A DNA stretch of 64,000 bases from Arenibacter palladensis. Its GTDB lineage: Bacteria > Bacteroidota > Bacteroidia > Flavobacteriales > Flavobacteriaceae. The notes under the pieces are model-generated. The model searched no databases, had not been told where the DNA came from, and was given only the letters and a program-made list of their open reading frames with translations. The position numbers and the translations under genes were made by a program. Every line of letters starts with the position of its first letter. The first letter of the stretch is position 1. Positions 41,054-50,686 of the stretch are shown in pieces. The stretch is taken from the NCBI RefSeq assembly GCF_900129275.1, contig NZ_FQUX01000004.1, forward strand, positions 124,001-188,000. Direction: 5' to 3'.

Positions 41054-42934
41054 TTATTCGTCCATGGACATGGAAAGCTCGAACCACCTTTCTGTTTTTT
41101 CTTCAATAGTATCTGTAATCTCCTTGAGCCTGATGGATAATTTGGAGATCTCATCACCGGAAAGTGTACTGTCTGTAAATTTATTCTGGATTTCAAGCTT
41201 TTGGGATTCCAGTTTTTGGATTTCCTTTTCCAGTTGTTTGTACTCCTTTTGTTCCAAAAACGAAAGCTTTTTTCCTGTTTCTTCTTCTTTCCAAGTATTC
41301 TTGGTATTTTTTACTTCATTGGCTTTTTCCTTGGATGCCTTGTTTTCCTGTATGTTGCTGTCCTCATAAGTTCTGAAATCGGAATAATTGCCTGGGAAGT
41401 CCTCAATTTCTGCATTCCCCCTAAAAACAAAGAGGTGATCCACGATCTTGTCCATAAAATAACGGTCGTGGGAAACGACCAAAAGACAGCCAGGGAAATC
41501 GAGTAGAAAACTTTCCAACACGTTCAATGTAACAATGTCCAGATCGTTGGTAGGTTCATCCAGGATCAAAAAGTTTGGATTTTGTATTAAAACCGTACAC
41601 AGATAAAGGCGTTTGCGTTCCCCTCCACTTAATTTTTCCACAAAATCATATTGCTTCTTACGGTCGAAAAGAAAACGTTCCAATAGTTGTTGGGCAGAAA
41701 TTTGTTTTCCCTTCATCAAAGGAATGTAATCCCCAAATTCCCGAATAACATCAATTACTTTCTGGCCTTCCTTAATGGTAATTCCCTTTTGGGTGTAATA
41801 ACCAAACTTAATGGTTTCTCCTATGATTACCTTGCCACTGTCCGGTTGCACGGTACCGCTCAGGATATTTAAAAAGGTGGATTTTCCCGTGCCATTTTTT
41901 CCTATGATGCCGATACGTTCCCCCTTTAGAAAATTATATTCAAATTTGTCCAGAATGGGCTTGTTGGGGAAGGATTTGGATATTTTATGGAGCTCTACAA
42001 TTTTGCTCCCCATACGTTCCATATTAATTTCCAGCTGCACCTCGTGTTCCTTTCTCCGTTGGCTTGCCTTTTCCTTTATGGTGTGAAAATCGTCGATTCT
42101 GGATTTTGATTTGGTAGTCCGTGCTTTGGGCTGTCTGCGCATCCAGTCCAGTTCTTTCTTGAACAGTATTTTGGATTTGTGCTGTTCTACGGCTTCCTGT
42201 TCTATACGGGCTTCCTTCTTTTCCAAATAATAGGAATAATTGCCCTTATAGGAATACAACTGACCATTATCCAATTCAATGATTTCATTGCAGACCCGTT
42301 CCAAAAAATAGCGATCGTGGGTAACCATGAAGAGGGTCATATTCTCCTTGGCGAAATACTGTTCCAGCCATTCTATCATTTCAAGGTCCAAATGGTTGGT
42401 AGGTTCATCCAAAATAAGAAGGTCTGGCCTATTGATCAAGGCATTGGCCAATGCCAATCGTTTCTTTTGTCCTCCCGAAAGTAGTCCTACCTTTACATCT
42501 AGATCTTCCAATTTTAATTTGAACAGGATCTGCTTATATTGGGTTTCAAAATCCCATGCGTCATAGCGTTCCATAGCTTCAAAGGCCTTTTGGTAGGCAT
42601 CTGCATCTTCTGGATTCAAAAGGGCATGTTCGTAGTTTTGAATAACCTTTAAAACCTCGTTGTCCGAAGCAAAGATAGTTTCCTCCACGGTTAATTTTTG
42701 ATCTAGGTCCGGTTCTTGTTCCAAAAATGAAATTCGAATTCCCTTACGACTATTTATCTGGCCGCTGTCCGACGAATCCTTGCCGGATAGTATGTTTAGG
42801 ATGGAAGTTTTTCCGCTGCCATTTTTTGCAATTAGCGCAATCTTTTGATCCTTGTTGATCCCAAAGGAAATATTTGAAAAAAGTGATAACTCGCCAAATG
42901 ATTTGGATATGTTTTCTACAGTAAGTAGGTTCAT
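41054..42934 (-). CDS. ABC-F family ATPase (Uup-like)
   Basis: 626 residues, two nucleotide-binding domains without membrane segments. Domain 1 has Walker A IAKNGSGKTS and Walker B LLILDEPTNHLDLEMIEWLE with signature LSGGQKKRLAL. Domain 2 has IGKNGTGKST, LSGGERKRLYL and FLILDEPTNDLDIVTLNVLE. The linker between domains is charged and helical, and a C-terminal coiled coil (about 535-620) is typical of Uup. ABC-F proteins act on the ribosome or on branched DNA intermediates. Coiled coil and length favour Uup over the antibiotic-resistance types. It lies 9 bp from the DUF4105 gene. Confidence 0.9.
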   Translation of the reverse strand: MNLLTVENISKSFGELSLFSNISFGINKDQKIALIAKNGSGKTSILNILSGKDSSDSGQINSRKGIRISFLEQEPDLDQKLTVEETIFASDNEVLKVIQNYEHALLNPEDADAYQKAFEAMERYDAWDFETQYKQILFKLKLEDLDVKVGLLSGGQKKRLALANALINRPDLLILDEPTNHLDLEMIEWLEQYFAKENMTLFMVTHDRYFLERVCNEIIELDNGQLYSYKGNYSYYLEKKEARIEQEAVEQHKSKILFKKELDWMRRQPKARTTKSKSRIDDFHTIKEKASQRRKEHEVQLEINMERMGSKIVELHKISKSFPNKPILDKFEYNFLKGERIGIIGKNGTGKSTFLNILSGTVQPDSGKVIIGETIKFGYYTQKGITIKEGQKVIDVIREFGDYIPLMKGKQISAQQLLERFLFDRKKQYDFVEKLSGGERKRLYLCTVLIQNPNFLILDEPTNDLDIVTLNVLESFLLDFPGCLLVVSHDRYFMDKIVDHLFVFRGNAEIEDFPGNYSDFRTYEDSNIQENKASKEKANEVKNTKNTWKEEETGKKLSFLEQKEYKQLEKEIQKLESQKLEIQNKFTDSTLSGDEISKLSIRLKEITDTIEEKTERWFELSMSMDE

Positions 42935-42942
42935 TTAAGGTA

Positions 42943-44127
42943 TTATTTTAAACTGATGTGTTGTTGGAAATACTTCCATAAAAAAAGATATCTTGCGCCT
43001 AGCATAATCCAGAGGGGTATGGCCAAGGGGGAGAACACCTGTACTTTAAATATAGCCAATACAATGGTTACACCCAATAATCCAAGTAGAATTAACAAGT
43101 ACTTGGGCAGCCAACTGGGAGTATTTTTCTTTTTAACAATGATAAAGCCAATAATTAAATTCAACGGAAATACCCAAAGGATATTAAAGTTGTTGGCGGT
43201 AGCCGTATGGTCTGTAAAAAACCAAAGGAAAACGAGTAGCATTCCCGCCAGCCCCGTAACAAAAAATAGTACGGAATCCAAGATCCTACTTCTGGTATGA
43301 TTCTTATAGTCGATATAGGTAATGGTAAGGACAAACAATAACATTGCCAATATCCAAAATAGGGGAGAAGCTAGAAAGTATCCCTTTTCCTCCTTTTTTA
43401 CGGAAGTTAAAATGGTTCTGTCCCTTATTACCAGATTATGTTCGGATATGGTGGTATTGCCTAATTGTTCCTTTACATATATGGGTAAAAACATATGTTC
43501 CTTATCAGTAGCTGTTCTGTCTATTACAGAGCCCAAGGCCAAATCTATCCCGAAACTGGACCAAGAATTGGTAATAAGGTTTTGGTGTATAAGCTGCCTG
43601 AAGGTGTAGTTTTTTTCCAAATGGCCCTCATTAAAATGAAGGTTTCCACCTAAGGCCTCTTGCAGGACATCCCCTATTTTGGTGGCGCAATTGTTGAAAA
43701 AGAAATCGTATTTGTAATCCCTATTTTCTGGGCGATAATTGTTTTCCAAAAATCGGAACAATTCATTCTTTTCTGTAGGGGCAAGTTGCAAGAGTTGTTC
43801 TTTTACCCATCTATTTTCCATTTCATAGGCATACAAAAAATTGGGCATATTTTGCTTGCTCAAGGAATAGTATAATTTACCCATGGCAAATTCCACGTAG
43901 AACATGGGCGGGTCAAAATTAAAAGTCCCATAATTGTACACCCAGTCTATTCCCTGGGTGGGATCTTGGATTCTGAAAGCGCTATGGCCAAAAGTGGTGT
44001 ATAGGTCGCTGCCAGAGCCACAGGTTAAAACGCTTATTTGTGATTCGGGAGATAATTCCCTAACCTGTGCGGTTCCGTGGAACATCAGGCCCATAAAAAA
44101 TGCAATAAAAAGAATCCTTATGCTCAT
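42943..44127 (-). CDS. DUF4105 membrane protein, Lnb-type lipoprotein N-acyltransferase candidate
   Basis: 394 residues with a signal peptide (MSIRILFIAFFMGLMFHGTAQ) and a DUF4105 domain: SGSDLYTTFGHSAFRIQDP and DWVYNYGTFNFDPPMFYVEF. Near residue 150 follows DYKYDFFFNNCATKIGDVL with a Cys, and the C-terminal third has four or five membrane helices. The Cys and the His in FGHSAFR are catalytic candidates. A member of this family has been reported as the lipoprotein N-acyltransferase of Bacteroides (Lnb); I recall this but cannot verify it here. The gene lies directly upstream of the ABC-F gene. It is a good candidate for completing lipoprotein maturation. Confidence 0.75.
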   Translation of the reverse strand: MSIRILFIAFFMGLMFHGTAQVRELSPESQISVLTCGSGSDLYTTFGHSAFRIQDPTQGIDWVYNYGTFNFDPPMFYVEFAMGKLYYSLSKQNMPNFLYAYEMENRWVKEQLLQLAPTEKNELFRFLENNYRPENRDYKYDFFFNNCATKIGDVLQEALGGNLHFNEGHLEKNYTFRQLIHQNLITNSWSSFGIDLALGSVIDRTATDKEHMFLPIYVKEQLGNTTISEHNLVIRDRTILTSVKKEEKGYFLASPLFWILAMLLFVLTITYIDYKNHTRSRILDSVLFFVTGLAGMLLVFLWFFTDHTATANNFNILWVFPLNLIIGFIIVKKKNTPSWLPKYLLILLGLLGVTIVLAIFKVQVFSPLAIPLWIMLGARYLFLWKYFQQHISLK

Positions 44128-44325
44128 ATACTATTGGGAGCCACTATTTTTTGAAATTACCAACGCAAATATCGAATAATTTATAGGATTTAAGTATGAT
44201 AGTACAAGCTATTATAAAAAACAGGATATATTTTAACAGCATTTTTTAATAAATGGTATTTTTACATGATGGCACCTAATTTGCAATGTGCAATTGATGG
44301 TGAAAAACCAAGTAAAATAAGACCT

Positions 44326-45087
44326 ATGAAGCGCCATATTCCTAATATTATAACTTTGTTAAATGTTTTTTGTGGTTGTATAGCCACCGTGTTTGCAGTT
44401 TTGAACAAGTTGGAGGTGGCTGCCTTTTTTGTCTTTTTGGGTATTTTTTTTGATTTTTTCGATGGATTGGCCGCCAGGGCCTTGAACGTGAGAAGTGAGT
44501 TGGGGCTTCAATTGGATTCCCTTGCCGATGTAATTACAAGTGGTTTGGTGCCCGGCATAGTAATGTTTCAGCTGTTGAGTATGTCCTATAGCGGAGGATG
44601 GAACATTGGTCTTCAACCAGATTCGCCGGAGACCATGCATTGGGCCGCCTTCGACATTCCCTTGATTCCTTTTTTTGGGTTTTTAATTACTCTGGCCTCT
44701 GCCTATCGCTTGGCAAAATTTAATCTCGATGAAAATCAGGTTTCCTCTTTTGTGGGACTCCCTACACCTGCCAATGCCTTGTTGATACTTTCCTTTCCCT
44801 TAATATTGCTTTATCATAACAATGATTTTTTAAATACGATAATCTTGAATAAATGGTTCTTGATCGGGACAACGCTATTGAGTTCGTATCTGTTAAATGC
44901 CAATATTGGTTTATTTGCCCTGAAGTTTAAAAATTGGAGTTTTAGGGATAATGCTCTGCGCTATATTTTTATCGTAGTGAGTTTTGTGCTGATCCTCACC
45001 ATGAAATTTATGGCTATTCCGGGCATAATAGCTTTTTATATTATAAGCTCTTTGGTGAATAACTTAAAAACACCGAAACAGGATTGA
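44326..45087 (+). CDS. pssA: CDP-diacylglycerol-serine O-phosphatidyltransferase
   Basis: The ATG at 44326 gives 253 residues starting MKRHIPNIITLLNVFCGCIA; the ATG at 44266 would add a leader with no resemblance to the family. The CDP-alcohol phosphotransferase motif lies in FDFFDGLAARALNVRSELGLQLDSLADVI (two DxxDG and DxxxD elements). About seven membrane helices follow. It makes phosphatidylserine, the precursor of phosphatidylethanolamine. It is a lone plus-strand gene with a 138 bp divergent region shared with the DUF4105 gene. Confidence 0.9.
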   Translation: MKRHIPNIITLLNVFCGCIATVFAVLNKLEVAAFFVFLGIFFDFFDGLAARALNVRSELGLQLDSLADVITSGLVPGIVMFQLLSMSYSGGWNIGLQPDSPETMHWAAFDIPLIPFFGFLITLASAYRLAKFNLDENQVSSFVGLPTPANALLILSFPLILLYHNNDFLNTIILNKWFLIGTTLLSSYLLNANIGLFALKFKNWSFRDNALRYIFIVVSFVLILTMKFMAIPGIIAFYIISSLVNNLKTPKQD

Positions 45088-45211
45088 TTACTTATATATA
45101 TGGATCGACCTCAAAGTGGTCGGCCCAATCGATTAATAGAATAAAAAAATGGGTTGAACTTGGGAAGGATTGTTGCTTTGAACAATTTACGTTCAAAGGG
45201 ATTAACTTTAT

Positions 45212-45952
45212 TTAAAAATCCAATTTCTTTCTACGAAGCTCAAAATTCTGACCCAAATATACCTTTCTTACCATTTCATCGGCAGCCAGGTCTTCTGGAA
45301 TCCCGGATTTAAGGATACCCCCTTCAAACATAAGGTAGGAACGCTCTGTAATTGCCAAAGTTTCCTGTACGTTGTGGTCTGTAATGAGAATACCGATATT
45401 CTTATTTTTAAGTTGGGCTACAATTCTCTGAATATCCTCAACGGCCACGGGGTCTACTCCCGCGAAGGGTTCGTCCAATAAGATGAATTTCGGATCTGTT
45501 GCCAAGGCCCTTGCTATCTCCGTACGCCTTCTTTCACCACCCGACAAAAGATCCCCACGGTTCTTGCGAATATGTCCCAGGCCAAATTCTTCAATGAGCG
45601 ATTCCATTTTCATTAGCTGCTCCTTCTTGCTCAATTTGGTCAACTGAAGCACGCTTAGAATGTTTTGTTCTATACTCAATTTTCTAAATACAGAGGCTTC
45701 TTGGGCCAAATATCCAATACCATTTTGCGCTCTCTTGTACATAGGGAAGCGCGTAATTTCCATTTTATCCAGATAAATATTTCCTCCATTGGGTTTTATC
45801 AACCCCACTATCATATAGAAAGATGTTGTTTTTCCGGCACCATTGGGTCCTAATAAACCAACGATCTCTCCTTGGTTTACTTCCAATGAAATTCCTTTAA
45901 CTACTTGACGCCCTCGATAGGACTTCATTATATTATCTGCTCTTAGCTTCAT
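45212..45952 (-). CDS. lptB: LPS export ABC transporter ATPase LptB
   Basis: 246 residues, one nucleotide-binding domain. It starts [20 protein letters not shown], with Walker [13 protein letters not shown] (about 33-44), Q-loop [15 protein letters not shown], signature [16 protein letters not shown] and Walker [17 protein letters not shown]; the order [12 protein letters not shown] is diagnostic for LptB. It powers lipopolysaccharide transport from the inner membrane. No lptFG genes are adjacent; in flavobacteria they are usually elsewhere. Confidence 0.95.
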   Translation of the reverse strand: MKLRADNIMKSYRGRQVVKGISLEVNQGEIVGLLGPNGAGKTTSFYMIVGLIKPNGGNIYLDKMEITRFPMYKRAQNGIGYLAQEASVFRKLSIEQNILSVLQLTKLSKKEQLMKMESLIEEFGLGHIRKNRGDLLSGGERRRTEIARALATDPKFILLDEPFAGVDPVAVEDIQRIVAQLKNKNIGILITDHNVQETLAITERSYLMFEGGILKSGIPEDLAADEMVRKVYLGQNFELRRKKLDF

Positions 45953-46015
45953 AGTACCTTTCTATTCCCCAAAACTAAGCCTTATATTAGTTTGGGAAAA
46001 GATATTGTAGATTTT

Positions 46016-46366
46016 TTAACCTTCTTGTTTTTCCAATTCCTCCCAATATTCATAGGCCCTTCTCAAGTGGGGGACTACTATAGTGCCGCCTACAAGGGTG
46101 GCAATGCCCAAAGTTTCCATGACTTCTTCCTTGCTGGCTCCTTCATTATAGGAGCTTTCCAGATGGTATTTTACACAATCGTCGCAGCGTAGAACAGCAG
46201 AGGCAACCAATCCCAATAGCTCTTTGGTCTTTACATCCAGAGCGCCGGCGGCATAGGCATTGGTGTCCAGGTTGAAGATTCTTTTTATAATCTTGTTGTT
46301 GTCCGCTAAGAGCTTTTCGTTCATTTTGGAACGATAGTCATTAAATTCCTTAACTTGATTTGACAT
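46016..46366 (-). CDS. Carboxymuconolactone decarboxylase-family protein
   Basis: 116 residues with the CxxC redox motif in VLRCDDCVKYHLESSY, followed by His, as in the AhpD/CMD family. The rest is a helical bundle (KELLGLVASAVL, SKEEVMETLGIATLVGG). It overlaps the end of tatC by 17 bp, so it is co-transcribed with tatC and kdsD. Such CMD-like proteins accompany tatC-kdsD in relatives. Enzymatic function is unknown; a peroxidase or thiol role is inferred. Confidence 0.85.
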   Translation of the reverse strand: MSNQVKEFNDYRSKMNEKLLADNNKIIKRIFNLDTNAYAAGALDVKTKELLGLVASAVLRCDDCVKYHLESSYNEGASKEEVMETLGIATLVGGTIVVPHLRRAYEYWEELEKQEG

Positions 46367-47192
46367 TTTTCTTCTGATTTTTTTTGGCTTCCCTTCTTAA
46401 TACCACCTTGGAAATGTAAATACTTATTTGGTATAGGATTAAAATAGGAACTGCCACAATTATCTGACTTGCAACATCCGGAGGGGTAATTACTGCGGAT
46501 ATAATAAGTACCACGACTAGGGCTATTTTTCTGTATTTTCGGAGTATTTCCGGGGTAACCAAACCTACTTTGGTCAAGAAATAAATGATAATGGGCAATT
46601 CGAATATTAAACCGCAGGCAATTACGGCTGCCCTTACGGTAGAGATATAGGAAACCAAATCTATTTCCCTCACCACTGAATCACTTATGGAGTAGCCTCC
46701 TAAAAAGTTAATGGACAATGGAGCTACTACGTAGTATCCGAACAATACGCCCGTAAAGAAAAGAAAGGAAGCGATAAAGATAAATCCCCTTGCGTTCTGA
46801 CGCTCATTATCATACAGTCCGGGAGCAATAAATTTCCACATTTCATAGAGTACATAGGGAAATCCTATAATAAAACCTGCCCAAATGGAAGTCCAGATAT
46901 GTGCGGAGAATTGTTCGGACATTTGCCTACTCTGAACCGTAAATTCCGGTTCAGTATTACAAAATGCCTCACTAAAACCCAATAACTTGGAAAAGTCGCA
47001 GAAAACGTGATAAGTGGGGAAATCTGGCATCATCGGGCCAAAAATGACCGTATCAAAAATGAATCCTTTCATTAAAAAAGCTACCCCTCCGATAATAACT
47101 ACAGCCAAGGTTGATCTTATTAAATGCCATCTTAGTTCTTCCAAATGGTCCAGGAACGACATTTCATTTGGGGTCTTATTCTTTTTTGTCAT
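46350..47192 (-). CDS. tatC: Sec-independent protein translocase TatC
   Basis: 280 residues with six predicted membrane helices. The N-terminal MSFLDHLEELRWHLIRS has the conserved EELR motif near the cytoplasmic start, and FEFWKFIAPGLYDNER-like (LYEMWKFIAPGLYDNERQ) follows in the second cytoplasmic loop with the signal-peptide binding Glu. TatC receives folded proteins with twin-arginine signals. An insertion of about 40 residues in the first periplasmic loop (VIFGPMMPDFPTYHVFCDF and on) is common in Bacteroidota. The tatA gene is not next to it. Start codon overlaps the stop of the kdsD gene. Confidence 0.95.
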   Translation of the reverse strand: MTKKNKTPNEMSFLDHLEELRWHLIRSTLAVVIIGGVAFLMKGFIFDTVIFGPMMPDFPTYHVFCDFSKLLGFSEAFCNTEPEFTVQSRQMSEQFSAHIWTSIWAGFIIGFPYVLYEMWKFIAPGLYDNERQNARGFIFIASFLFFTGVLFGYYVVAPLSINFLGGYSISDSVVREIDLVSYISTVRAAVIACGLIFELPIIIYFLTKVGLVTPEILRKYRKIALVVVLIISAVITPPDVASQIIVAVPILILYQISIYISKVVLRREAKKNQKKNVKSS

Positions 47193-48157
47193 TACAGTAT
47201 GCCTTCTTTAATTAAATTGTGTAAATGTACTATTCCTTTGTAATTCTCTCCATCAACAACCAATATTTGTGAGATATTATTGGCCTGCATTATTTCCAAT
47301 GCCTTTACGGCAAGGACGTCCGAAGCTATTGTTTTAGGAGTAACGCTCATGATGTCCTTGGCAGTTAGGCCATAAATATTGTCATACTTATTGAGCATAC
47401 GCCTAATATCGCCATCAGTTATTATTCCAACAATTTTTTGGTCTTCCAATACCGCCGCGGCGCCCAACATTTTTTCAGAGATCTCTATGATCACAGATTT
47501 TACATCGCTTTTGGTGCTGACCTTTGGAATCTGGTTATTACTGGCAATATCGCCTACCCTTAAGTATAATTTCTTTCCAAGTGCGCCACCAGGGTGGTAT
47601 TTTGCAAAGTCCTTGCTGCTGAACCCCTTAAGTTCTAGAAGGCAGATTGCCAGGGCATCCCCTATAACCAATTGGGCGGTTGTACTGGTAGTGGGTGCAA
47701 GATTGTTTGGGCAAGCCTCTTTTTCAACATAAGTGTTTAAAATATAGTCTGCCTGTGCCGCCAAAAAGGAGTCGGGGTTCCCGGTCATTCCTATTAACTT
47801 GTTTTTGCCCCTTTTTATTAAGGGTACAAGCATCTTGATTTCGGCAGTATTTCCACTTTTGGATATGCAGATAACCACATCGTCTTTCTGTACGGTTCCA
47901 AGATCACCGTGTATGGCGTCGGCAGCGTGCATAAATATAGATGGGGTACCTGTGGAATTTAAAGTGGCAACGATTTTGGAAGCGATCAGGGCACTTTTAC
48001 CGATACCGGAAATAATGACCCTGCCTTTGGAATGTCTGATGCATTCCACCGCATTGGAAAAATCTTCGTTTAAGAGAGTCGCTAAAAAGGAAATTGCCTC
48101 GGCCTCATTTTCAATGGTTTTCTTTGCTATGGCCAATATAGCTTTGGTGTCGCTCAA
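47192..48157 (-). CDS. D-arabinose 5-phosphate isomerase (KdsD/KpsF/GutQ family)
   Basis: 321 residues. The SIS domain (about 35-175) carries GRVIISGIGKSALIASKIVATLNSTGTP and STTSTTAQL, a sugar-phosphate pocket; two CBS domains follow (about 200-260 and 265-321), with a last phrase NNISQILVVDGENY. The enzyme converts ribulose 5-phosphate to arabinose 5-phosphate, the first step to Kdo of lipopolysaccharide. The single-base overlap with tatC marks co-transcription. A 196 bp divergent region toward recQ lies upstream. Confidence 0.9.
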   Translation of the reverse strand: MSDTKAILAIAKKTIENEAEAISFLATLLNEDFSNAVECIRHSKGRVIISGIGKSALIASKIVATLNSTGTPSIFMHAADAIHGDLGTVQKDDVVICISKSGNTAEIKMLVPLIKRGKNKLIGMTGNPDSFLAAQADYILNTYVEKEACPNNLAPTTSTTAQLVIGDALAICLLELKGFSSKDFAKYHPGGALGKKLYLRVGDIASNNQIPKVSTKSDVKSVIIEISEKMLGAAAVLEDQKIVGIITDGDIRRMLNKYDNIYGLTAKDIMSVTPKTIASDVLAVKALEIMQANNISQILVVDGENYKGIVHLHNLIKEGIL

Positions 48158-48293
48158 AGTAAATTAAAGTTATGTGATGATTTTCCTAAAAGAAAGTCTT
48201 ATCTTTATTTTACAAAATTACATAATCTTAAGTTTATAGAATATTTTAAATTTGAACAATTTATTTTTCAAATAAATACCTATTTAAAGGACA

Positions 48294-48316
48294 AAATTCC
48301 TTAACTTAAGGAATTT
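48294..48316. promoter_or_regulatory. Perfect 11-1-11 dyad between kdsD and recQ
   Basis: AAATTCCTTAA-C-TTAAGGAATTT, perfect arms of 11 bp around one base. It lies between two divergent genes, 37 bp upstream of the recQ start, so it is not a terminator for either. It fits an operator for a dimeric regulator, but no regulator is suggested. Confidence 0.5.
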
Positions 48317-48352
48317 GATTTTTGGCGATGGCGTCAACATATAATATTAATA

Positions 48353-50569
48353 ATGGTGAAGTACGGTATGGGTATAAATGAGATTGATTTACATGCCTCT
48401 CTAAAAAAGTATTTTGGATTCTCCCAATTCAAAGGTTTACAGGAAAATGTTGTTAAGAATATTGTACAAGGTAAAAATACCTTTGTAATAATGCCTACAG
48501 GTGGTGGAAAATCCCTTTGTTATCAATTGCCTGCGCTAATGCAGGAAGGTACTGCAATTGTGGTATCGCCCTTGATCGCATTGATGAAAAATCAAGTAGA
48601 TGCAATAAGGGATGTGTCCAGTGAGATAGGGGTGGCCCATGTTTTGAACTCTTCGTTGACAAAGACGGAGATCAAACAAGTGAAGAATGATGTAAGTAGT
48701 GGGGTAACCAAGCTTTTGTATGTAGCCCCCGAGTCCTTGACCAAGGAGGAATATGTAGATTTTTTACAGGGAGAGAAAATATCCTTCGTGGCCGTGGATG
48801 AGGCCCACTGTATTTCGGAATGGGGACACGATTTTAGGCCGGAATATCGCAATCTTAAATCTATTGTTGGTAGGCTAGGGGATAATATTCCTTTAATTGC
48901 CCTAACTGCCACCGCGACCCCCAAGGTACAGGAAGATATTATTAAAAATTTGGGAATAACGGATGCCAAAGTGTTCAAGGCAAGTTTTAATAGACCAAAT
49001 CTATATTACGAAGTTAGGCCTAAAACCCAAAATGTTGATGGTGACATCATTCGTTTTATAAAACAAAATTCCGGTAAATCGGGCATTATTTATTGTCTTA
49101 GTAGGAAACGGGTAGAGGAGCTGGCACAGGTATTACAAGTGAACGGTGTTAGTGCGGTACCATATCATGCGGGATTGGATGGTAAAACTAGGTCCAAGCA
49201 CCAGGACATGTTCCTTATGGAGGATGTGGATGTAGTGGTTGCCACCATTGCATTTGGGATGGGGATAGATAAACCGGACGTTCGTTTTGTAATTCATCAC
49301 GATATTCCTAAGAGCATAGAAAGCTATTATCAGGAGACTGGTAGGGCTGGAAGGGATGGGGGAGAAGGACATTGCCTTGCATTCTACTCCTATAAGGATG
49401 TGGAAAAACTGGAAAAATTTATGTCTGGAAAACCCGTGGCAGAACAGGAGATAGGAAACGCCCTGCTACAGGAAATTGTAGGGTACGCCGAAACTTCAAT
49501 GTCCCGAAGAAAATTTATACTTCATTATTTTGGGGAGGAATTCGACGAAATTAACGGTGATGGTGCCGATATGGATGACAATACCCGAAATCCCAAGGAA
49601 AAGCAGGAGGCTAAGGACGATGTGGTTAAGCTCATCAATGTAGTAACGGGTACTAGCGAAAAATTCAAATCCAAAGAGGTGGTTAGGACCTTGGTAGGGA
49701 AAGTAAATGCCCTGATTTCCTCTCATAAGACCGACGAAAAGGAATTTTTTGGGATAGGAAATGATAAGGATAAAGGTTATTGGATGGCTCTGATTCGACA
49801 GACCTTGGTTGCCGGTTTACTTAGAAAGGAAATTGAACAATACGGTATTTTGCATGTAACCCCACTAGGGAAGGAATTTGTAAAAAATCCAGCATCATTT
49901 ATGATGACCATGGATCATGTTTACAATAAGGAGACGGATGACGCTATTGTAAGCGCGGCCAAATCTTCTGGAGGTGTGGCAGATGATAATTTATTGAAGA
50001 TCCTAAAAGATTTAAGAAAAAAAGAGGCCCATAAATTGGGTGTTCCGCCTTTTGTTGTGTTTCAGGATCCTTCCTTGGAAGATATGGCCCTTAAATATCC
50101 AATATCCTTGGATGAACTGGTCAATATCTATGGAGTTGGGGAAGGTAAGGCTAAAAAATACGGCAAGCCATTTGTAGATCAGATTGCTTCCTACGTTGAG
50201 GATAACAACATTTTAAGACCCGATGATCTGATCGTAAAAAGTACAGGTGCCAATTCCTCCCTTAAACTTTATATCATTCAGAATGTAGATAGAAAATTGC
50301 CATTGGATGATATCGCTTCCGCAAAGGGGTTGGAATTGAACGAGTTGATCAAGGAGATGGAACAAATTGTCTTTAGTGGTACCAAATTGAATATCGCCTA
50401 TTGGATCGATGAGATTTTGGATGAGGATCAGCAAGAAGAAATCCATGATTACTTCTTGGAAGCCAATACGGACGATCTTGAAGTGGCCTTAAAGGAGTTT
50501 GATGGGGAATATGAAGATGAAGAGCTCCGGCTATACAGACTGAAGTTTATTAGTGAAGTGGCCAACTAA
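48353..50569 (+). CDS. recQ: ATP-dependent DNA helicase RecQ
   Basis: 738 residues. The helicase core has IMPTGGGKSLCYQLPALM (motif I), FVAVDEAHCISEWGHDFRP (motif II with the RecQ aromatic-rich loop), ALTATATPKVQEDI (motif III) and YYQETGRAGRDGGEGH (motif VI). A RecQ C-terminal zinc-binding and winged-helix part follows, and an HRDC-like region is near 600-640 (KKYGKPFVDQIASYVED). It unwinds DNA in recombination and repair. The start at 48353 (MVKYGMGINEID) might be replaced by the ATG at codon 6. Confidence 0.95.
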   Translation: MVKYGMGINEIDLHASLKKYFGFSQFKGLQENVVKNIVQGKNTFVIMPTGGGKSLCYQLPALMQEGTAIVVSPLIALMKNQVDAIRDVSSEIGVAHVLNSSLTKTEIKQVKNDVSSGVTKLLYVAPESLTKEEYVDFLQGEKISFVAVDEAHCISEWGHDFRPEYRNLKSIVGRLGDNIPLIALTATATPKVQEDIIKNLGITDAKVFKASFNRPNLYYEVRPKTQNVDGDIIRFIKQNSGKSGIIYCLSRKRVEELAQVLQVNGVSAVPYHAGLDGKTRSKHQDMFLMEDVDVVVATIAFGMGIDKPDVRFVIHHDIPKSIESYYQETGRAGRDGGEGHCLAFYSYKDVEKLEKFMSGKPVAEQEIGNALLQEIVGYAETSMSRRKFILHYFGEEFDEINGDGADMDDNTRNPKEKQEAKDDVVKLINVVTGTSEKFKSKEVVRTLVGKVNALISSHKTDEKEFFGIGNDKDKGYWMALIRQTLVAGLLRKEIEQYGILHVTPLGKEFVKNPASFMMTMDHVYNKETDDAIVSAAKSSGGVADDNLLKILKDLRKKEAHKLGVPPFVVFQDPSLEDMALKYPISLDELVNIYGVGEGKAKKYGKPFVDQIASYVEDNNILRPDDLIVKSTGANSSLKLYIIQNVDRKLPLDDIASAKGLELNELIKEMEQIVFSGTKLNIAYWIDEILDEDQQEEIHDYFLEANTDDLEVALKEFDGEYEDEELRLYRLKFISEVAN

Positions 50570-50596
50570 CCGATGATCTATTGACTTTAAACAAAA

Positions 50597-50619
50597 GCAG
50601 CCATGCTAAATATGGCTGC
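50597..50619. terminator. Weak hairpin after recQ
   Basis: Stem GCAGCCAT/ATGGCTGC (50597-50604 and 50612-50619) with a 7-nt loop, 28 bp after the recQ stop and between two converging genes. There is no strong T-run, so termination is likely but weak. Confidence 0.5.
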
Positions 50620-50686
50620 ATTATGCTTTACTGTAAAATGCTTTCTTTAATTAATAGTTAGCGGTCCATAAGTTTCGGTGGAATAT

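Noticed and set aside
44266-44325. Longer N-terminus for phosphatidylserine synthase from the ATG at 44266
   Set aside because: The added 20 residues are unlike the family start, and the ATG at 44326 begins exactly at the conserved MKRHIPNIITLLN.
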